Shown here: piece by piece, positions 60,583-64,000 of the stretch
Layout: the number at the start of each line of letters is the position of its first letter
Numbering within the stretch: the stretch's first letter is position 1
Assembly: GCA_963841815.1 (NCBI GenBank)
Contig: CAWJEE010000027.1
Span: forward strand, 372,001-436,000
Reading direction: 5' to 3'
Source of the DNA: JAOUJD01 sp963841815
Lineage (GTDB): Bacteria; Pseudomonadota; Gammaproteobacteria; Burkholderiales; Burkholderiaceae_F
DNA length: 64,000 nucleotides
Notes under the pieces: model-generated
Told to the model about the DNA's origin: nothing
The model's input: the letters and a program-made list of their open reading frames with translations, nothing else
Database searches by the model: none
Position numbers and translations under genes: made by a program

Positions 60583-62064
60583 ATGGAATTTAGCACAAAG
60601 GTCGGTCGCCCAGAGACCGTGAAGGCCGATGCCGTCGTCGTCGGCGTGCATGCCGAAGGCGAGCTGACCGCGACCGCGAAGGCGCTCGACACCGTTGCCG
60701 GCGGCGCGCTGAAGGCCGCCGTGAAAAGCGGCGACATGACCGGCAAGCGCGGCACGCAGTTGCTGCTGCGTGGCCTCAAAGGCGTGGCCGCGCCGCGCGT
60801 GCTGCTGGTCGGCCTCGGCGGCAAGGACGACTTCAACGAGAAGGCTTATGCCGACGCGGTGCGCGCGAGCGTGAAGGCGTTCGGGACTGCCGTGAAGGAC
60901 GTTGCGCTGGCCGCGACCGACTGGCAAGTGAAGAGCCGCGACGTCGAATGGCAGGCACGCACGCTGGCGATCGCGGCGCGCGAGACCGCGTTCCGCAGCG
61001 ACGAACTGAAGAGCAAGCGCGAGCCCGACGGCAACGGCGTCGACCACGTCGGCCTGCTGCTGGGCGGCCGCGACGCGGCGGCGGAGCGCGGGCTGCACCA
61101 CGGCACCGCGATCGCCAACGGCATGGAAGTCACGAAGCGGCTCGGCAACCTGCCGCCGAACATCTGCACGCCAACCTACCTCGGCGAGCAGGCGCGCAAG
61201 ATCGCGCGCCAGTGGAAACTCGGCGTCGAGGTGCTCGAGACCAAGCAGCTCGAGGCGCTGAAGATGGGGTCCTTCCTCGCGGTCGCCAAAGGCTCGGCGC
61301 AGCCCCCGCGGCTCATCGTCATGAAGTACAACGGGGCCGGCGCCAAGGCGGCGCCGGTCGTGCTCGTCGGCAAGGGCATCACGTTCGATTCCGGCGGCAT
61401 CTCGCTGAAGCCCGGCGCGGCGATGGACGAGATGAAGTACGACATGTGCGGCGCCGCCAGCGTCCTCGGCACGATGCGCGCGCTCGCGGAGCTCAAGCCG
61501 AAGCTCAACGTCGTCGGCGTCGTCGCCGCGTGCGAGAACATGCCGGCGGGCAACGCGACCAAGCCGGGCGACATCGTGACGTCGATGTCCGGCCAGACGA
61601 TCGAGATCCTGAACACCGACGCCGAAGGCCGTCTGATCCTGTGCGACGCCCTCACCTACGCCGAGCGCTTCAAGCCCGCCGTGGTGGTCGACATGGCCAC
61701 CTTGACCGGCGCCTGCGTCGTGGCGCTCGGCAACGTGAACTCGGGCCTGTTCTCGAACAACGATGACCTCGCCGGAGAACTGCTGGCGGCGAGCAAGGCC
61801 GCGGGCGACGCCGCGTGGCGCATGCCGCTCGACGAGGACTACCAGGAACAGCTCAAGTCGAACTTCGCAGACATGGCGAACATCGGCACGCCGGGCAACG
61901 CCGGCGCCGTGACCGCCGCCTGCTTCCTGTCGCGCTTCACGAAGAACTACCCGTGGGCGCACATCGACATCGCCGGCACGGCGTGGAAGGGCGGCGCCGC
62001 GAAGGGCGCCACCGGCCGTCCCGTGCCGCTGCTGACGCAGTTCCTGATCAACCGGGCGGGCTGA
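60583..62064 (+). CDS. pepA: leucyl aminopeptidase (M17 family, PepA)
   Basis: 493 residues from MEFSTKVGRPETVKAD. The M17 signature NTDAEGRL is at residues 344-351, and GKGITFDSGGISLKPG (metal and catalytic Lys) lies near 263-278, with DMCGAASVLGTMRAL after it. It is a cytoplasmic dinuclear-metal hexameric exopeptidase that removes N-terminal Leu and other residues; PepA also binds DNA in E. coli. A much longer open frame continues upstream through lptF on the opposite strand and is rejected. The 195-base gap before it contains TATATA near 60440. Confidence 0.94.
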   Translation: MEFSTKVGRPETVKADAVVVGVHAEGELTATAKALDTVAGGALKAAVKSGDMTGKRGTQLLLRGLKGVAAPRVLLVGLGGKDDFNEKAYADAVRASVKAFGTAVKDVALAATDWQVKSRDVEWQARTLAIAARETAFRSDELKSKREPDGNGVDHVGLLLGGRDAAAERGLHHGTAIANGMEVTKRLGNLPPNICTPTYLGEQARKIARQWKLGVEVLETKQLEALKMGSFLAVAKGSAQPPRLIVMKYNGAGAKAAPVVLVGKGITFDSGGISLKPGAAMDEMKYDMCGAASVLGTMRALAELKPKLNVVGVVAACENMPAGNATKPGDIVTSMSGQTIEILNTDAEGRLILCDALTYAERFKPAVVVDMATLTGACVVALGNVNSGLFSNNDDLAGELLAASKAAGDAAWRMPLDEDYQEQLKSNFADMANIGTPGNAGAVTAACFLSRFTKNYPWAHIDIAGTAWKGGAAKGATGRPVPLLTQFLINRAG

Positions 62065-62072
62065 GCGCCGGC

Positions 62073-62504
62073 GTGACGCGCATCGACTTTCACTTCAACG
62101 TCGACCACCGCGTCCACTATGCGTGCCGCGTGACGCGAAAGGCGCGCACGGCCGGCAAACGGATCGTCGTCTACGCGCGCAATGCCGAGCGGCTCGCGCA
62201 GTACGACTCCACGCTCTGGACTTTCTCCGCGCTCGACTTCGTGCCGCACGTGTACGTGAACTCGCCGCTGGCGGCGGCCACGCCGGTCCTGCTTGCTCTC
62301 GACCATGAAGCGGCGCCGGCGAGCGACGTGCTGTTGACGCTGGATGACGACGCGCCGCCGGACTTCCCGTCGCTCTTCGGACGCTACGAACGCGTGATCG
62401 AGGTGGTGTCGCGCGACGAGGCCGACCGGGCACGCGCGCGCTCCCGCTTCAAGGCGTACAAGGACCACGGTTTCAAGCCGGTCGCGCACGAAGGGCAGCC
62501 GTGA
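62073..62504 (+). CDS. holC: DNA polymerase III subunit chi (HolC)
   Basis: 143 residues from GTG, 8 bases after pepA. HolC features: TRIDFHFNVDHRVHYACRVTRKAR, VVYARNAERLAQYDSTLWTFSALDFVPH, then LLTLDDDAPP and FGRYERVIEVVSRDEADRARARSRFKAYKDHG. It links the clamp loader to SSB at the replication fork. The pepA-holC-valS order is conserved in Proteobacteria. Confidence 0.92.
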   Translation: MTRIDFHFNVDHRVHYACRVTRKARTAGKRIVVYARNAERLAQYDSTLWTFSALDFVPHVYVNSPLAAATPVLLALDHEAAPASDVLLTLDDDAPPDFPSLFGRYERVIEVVSRDEADRARARSRFKAYKDHGFKPVAHEGQP

Positions 62505-63295
62505 GCAGCGGCCGGAGGATCACCGACCTCGAGCGGCTGACCCGTCCGGGCGGGATAGTGCTGCCCGACGACGAGGCGATCCCGGTGCTGACCGAGCGGC
62601 TCGTGCTGCCGTCGCTGGAACTCGACACCTCGTTGCCGGAGCTGGCCGCAGCGGTGACAGTCGCGCCGGATGCGGCCGTGACAGAAGCTGCCGCCGCGGA
62701 CACGGTTACGGCCGAGGCGACGGCACCGGATGACGCGGTCGCGATCACCGCCTTTCCGATGCCGACCCCCGCTCCCGCTGCCGCTCCCGTCGACGTCGAC
62801 ATCGACGTCGAGGCGATGCTGCCGCCGACCGCCACGCCGTTCGTGGCGATGAAGCCTCCGGCGACGGCCTCGCGCGAAGCGGCGTTCGAGCCCGAGATGG
62901 CCATCGAGGCCGAGGTGATCGTCGAGCCCGAGCCGATCATCGAGCGCGAGCCGGTCTTCGAGCCCGAGCCAGTCTTCGAGCCCGAAGCCGAGCTCGAGCC
63001 CGAGGCGATGGCCACGCCCACGGCCACAATCGCTCCCGAGGCGATCGTCGCCCCCGAGGTGACGATCGACTGGGCCGAAGTCGAGGCGCGCGCGCGCGAC
63101 GCGCTGCTGCGCGAACTCCAACCGCGGCTCGCTTCCGAACTCGATCGCCAGTTGCGCGAACGACTGCAGCCGACGCTCGTGCGGATGCTGCTCGCGACCG
63201 TCACCGAACTGCGGCCATCGATCGAGGCCGCGGTCCGCGAGTCGGTAACGCGCGTCGTCGCCGCCGAAGTCGCGCGCCAGCGCTCCCGCGATTAG
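62501..63295 (+). CDS. acidic Pro/Glu-rich protein between holC and valS, unknown function
   Basis: 264 residues from GTG, overlapping holC (GTGA). Residues 20-40 contain PDDEAIPVLTERL; about 45-185 are a low-complexity Ala/Pro/Glu region with repeated EPEPIIE, EPVFEPEP units; the C-terminal 65 residues are a helical, charged domain (WAEVEARARDALLRELQ, LASELDRQLRERL). A gene of this type sits at this position in many Burkholderiales. Function unknown; the layout suggests a flexible linker ending in a coiled-coil or binding helix. Confidence 0.8.
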   Translation: MSSGRRITDLERLTRPGGIVLPDDEAIPVLTERLVLPSLELDTSLPELAAAVTVAPDAAVTEAAAADTVTAEATAPDDAVAITAFPMPTPAPAAAPVDVDIDVEAMLPPTATPFVAMKPPATASREAAFEPEMAIEAEVIVEPEPIIEREPVFEPEPVFEPEAELEPEAMATPTATIAPEAIVAPEVTIDWAEVEARARDALLRELQPRLASELDRQLRERLQPTLVRMLLATVTELRPSIEAAVRESVTRVVAAEVARQRSRD

Positions 63296-63324
63296 GGCCT
63301 GTTAACGCTTGGCTCGCGCAGCGC

Positions 63325-63342
63325 CGGGTCCGGCAGGACCCG
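63325..63342 (+). other. hairpin in the valS leader
   Basis: CGGGTCC-GGCA-GGACCCG, a perfect 7-bp stem, lies in the 94-base gap before valS, followed by a TCCCC tract rather than T residues. TAGAAT at 63349-63354 is a possible -10 element. Either a weak terminator or a leader structure. Confidence 0.4.
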
Positions 63343-63389
63343 TCCCCTTAGAATTGCGGTTTCTCCACGCCGCCTTCGGCGCTTCCTTC

Positions 63390-64000
63390 ATGACGACCAC
63401 GAACGCCGCCGCCGGCCCCGAACTCGCCAAGAGCTTTGAACCCGCCGCCATCGAGGCGCGGTGGGCGCCGGTATGGGAATCGCGCGGCTACTTCGACGCC
63501 GGCGCCGATCCATCAAGGCCGTCGTTCTCGATCCAGCTGCCGCCGCCGAACGTCACCGGCCTGCTGCACATGGGCCACGGCTTCAACCACACCATCATGG
63601 ACGCGCTGACGCGCTACCACCGGATGGCCGGCTTCAACACGCTGTGGCTGCCCGGCACCGATCACGCAGGGATCGCCACGCAGATCGTCGTCGAGCGCCA
63701 GCTCGAGGCGCAGGGCACGAGCCGCGCGACGATCGGCCGCGACGCGTTCAACGCGAAGGTATGGGAGTGGAAGGAGTTCTCGGGCGGCACGATCCTCCGG
63801 CAGATGCGCCGGCTTGGCGATTCGGTCGACTGGGGCCGCACCTACTTCACGATGGACGAGAAGCTGTCCAGCGTGGTGGTCGAGACCTTCGTGCAACTGT
63901 ACGAACAGGGCCTGATCTACCGCGGCAAGCGGCTCGTCAACTGGGACCCGAAGCTGCAGACGGCCGTGTCCGACCTCGAGGTCGAGACCGAGGAGGAAGA
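63390..64000 (+). CDS. valS: valyl-tRNA synthetase, N-terminal part (runs off the window)
   Basis: The first 203 residues are present. After MTTTNAAAGPELAKSFEP the class I aminoacyl-tRNA synthetase HIGH-like motif is LPPPNVTGLLHMGHGFNHT near residues 51-69, followed by RYHRMAGFNTLWLPGTDHAGIATQ. GTDHAGIATQIVVE and VDWGRTYFTMDEKLSSVV are typical ValRS. It charges tRNA-Val. No T-box or other specific leader element was recognised. Confidence 0.95.
   Translation, partial: MTTTNAAAGPELAKSFEPAAIEARWAPVWESRGYFDAGADPSRPSFSIQLPPPNVTGLLHMGHGFNHTIMDALTRYHRMAGFNTLWLPGTDHAGIATQIVVERQLEAQGTSRATIGRDAFNAKVWEWKEFSGGTILRQMRRLGDSVDWGRTYFTMDEKLSSVVVETFVQLYEQGLIYRGKRLVNWDPKLQTAVSDLEVETEEE

Noticed and set aside
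1..64000. CRISPR arrays, insertion sequences, integrases or phage genes
   Set aside because: No regularly spaced repeats, transposase, recombinase or phage structural motifs were seen anywhere in the window.

Overview
The window is GC-rich, gene-dense and packed with short overlaps of the ATGA/GTGA type. The order lptG-lptF, pepA, holC, small acidic gene, valS on the right, together with many acyl-CoA-type catabolic genes, SDRs and ABC importers on the left, suggests a betaproteobacterium, probably Burkholderiales-like. That is inferred from gene order and family content only; there is no rRNA or marker phylogeny here.

Left part (1-47 kb) is a catabolic supercluster. (i) 1-10.9 kb, mostly minus strand: a branched-chain-amino-acid-type ABC importer (substrate-binding protein, livH, livM, livG, livF), an amidohydrolase, an SDR lacking the usual catalytic residues, an acyl-CoA synthetase, an AtuA-like/DUF4387 pair and the start of a serine-hydroxymethyltransferase-like gene. 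A divergent TetR regulator and two operator-like palindromes control the head of this operon. (ii) 11-16 kb, minus strand: GntR/HutC regulator, SMP-30 lactonase-like protein, SDR, malate/lactate-dehydrogenase-family enzyme (frameshifted) and MFS transporter. (iii) 16-23.5 kb, plus strand: a second AtuA-like/DUF4387 pair, a NitT/TauT-type ABC importer with two different permeases, and a third AtuA-like/DUF4387 pair with a small monooxygenase-like protein. (iv) 25.6-32.9 kb: IclR regulator divergent from a beta-oxidation-like operon (SDR, MaoC hydratase, HMG-CoA-synthase-like/DUF35 fusion, thiolase, acyl-CoA dehydrogenase, SDR). (v) 47.1-32.9 kb, minus strand: one very long operon of acyl-CoA dehydrogenase, TetR, PaaK-like ligase, SDR, enoyl-CoA hydratase, another NitT/TauT-type importer, a PEP-mutase/isocitrate-lyase-family lyase, LeuC/LeuD-like dehydratase subunits, two TauD/TfdA dioxygenases, MmgE/PrpD and an HpcH/HpaI aldolase. 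Each sub-cluster pairs a regulator and/or an importer with acid-activating and carbon-chain-processing enzymes, so together they look like routes for uptake and breakdown of organic acids whose identity cannot be read from sequence.

Right part (47-64 kb) is mixed and then housekeeping: a glutaredoxin-DinB fusion, tRNA-Ala(CGC) with its terminator and a possible 30-residue small ORF, an alpha/beta hydrolase, 3-hydroxyisobutyrate-dehydrogenase-like and ketopantoate-reductase-like enzymes, a VOC protein, a CysB-like LysR regulator, class II ribonucleotide reductase, an SMR transporter, a TerC protein behind a probable yybP-ykoY riboswitch, a GC-rich repeat, LptG/LptF, PepA, HolC and the start of ValS.

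Nine genes, including the ribonucleotide reductase, carry single-base frameshifts that restore good homology when corrected. This looks more like residual sequence error in a draft or metagenome assembly than real gene decay. The points most worth following up are the three AtuA-like/DUF4387 pairs in three transporter contexts, and the HMG-CoA-synthase-like/DUF35 fusion in which the catalytic Cys is replaced by Gln.
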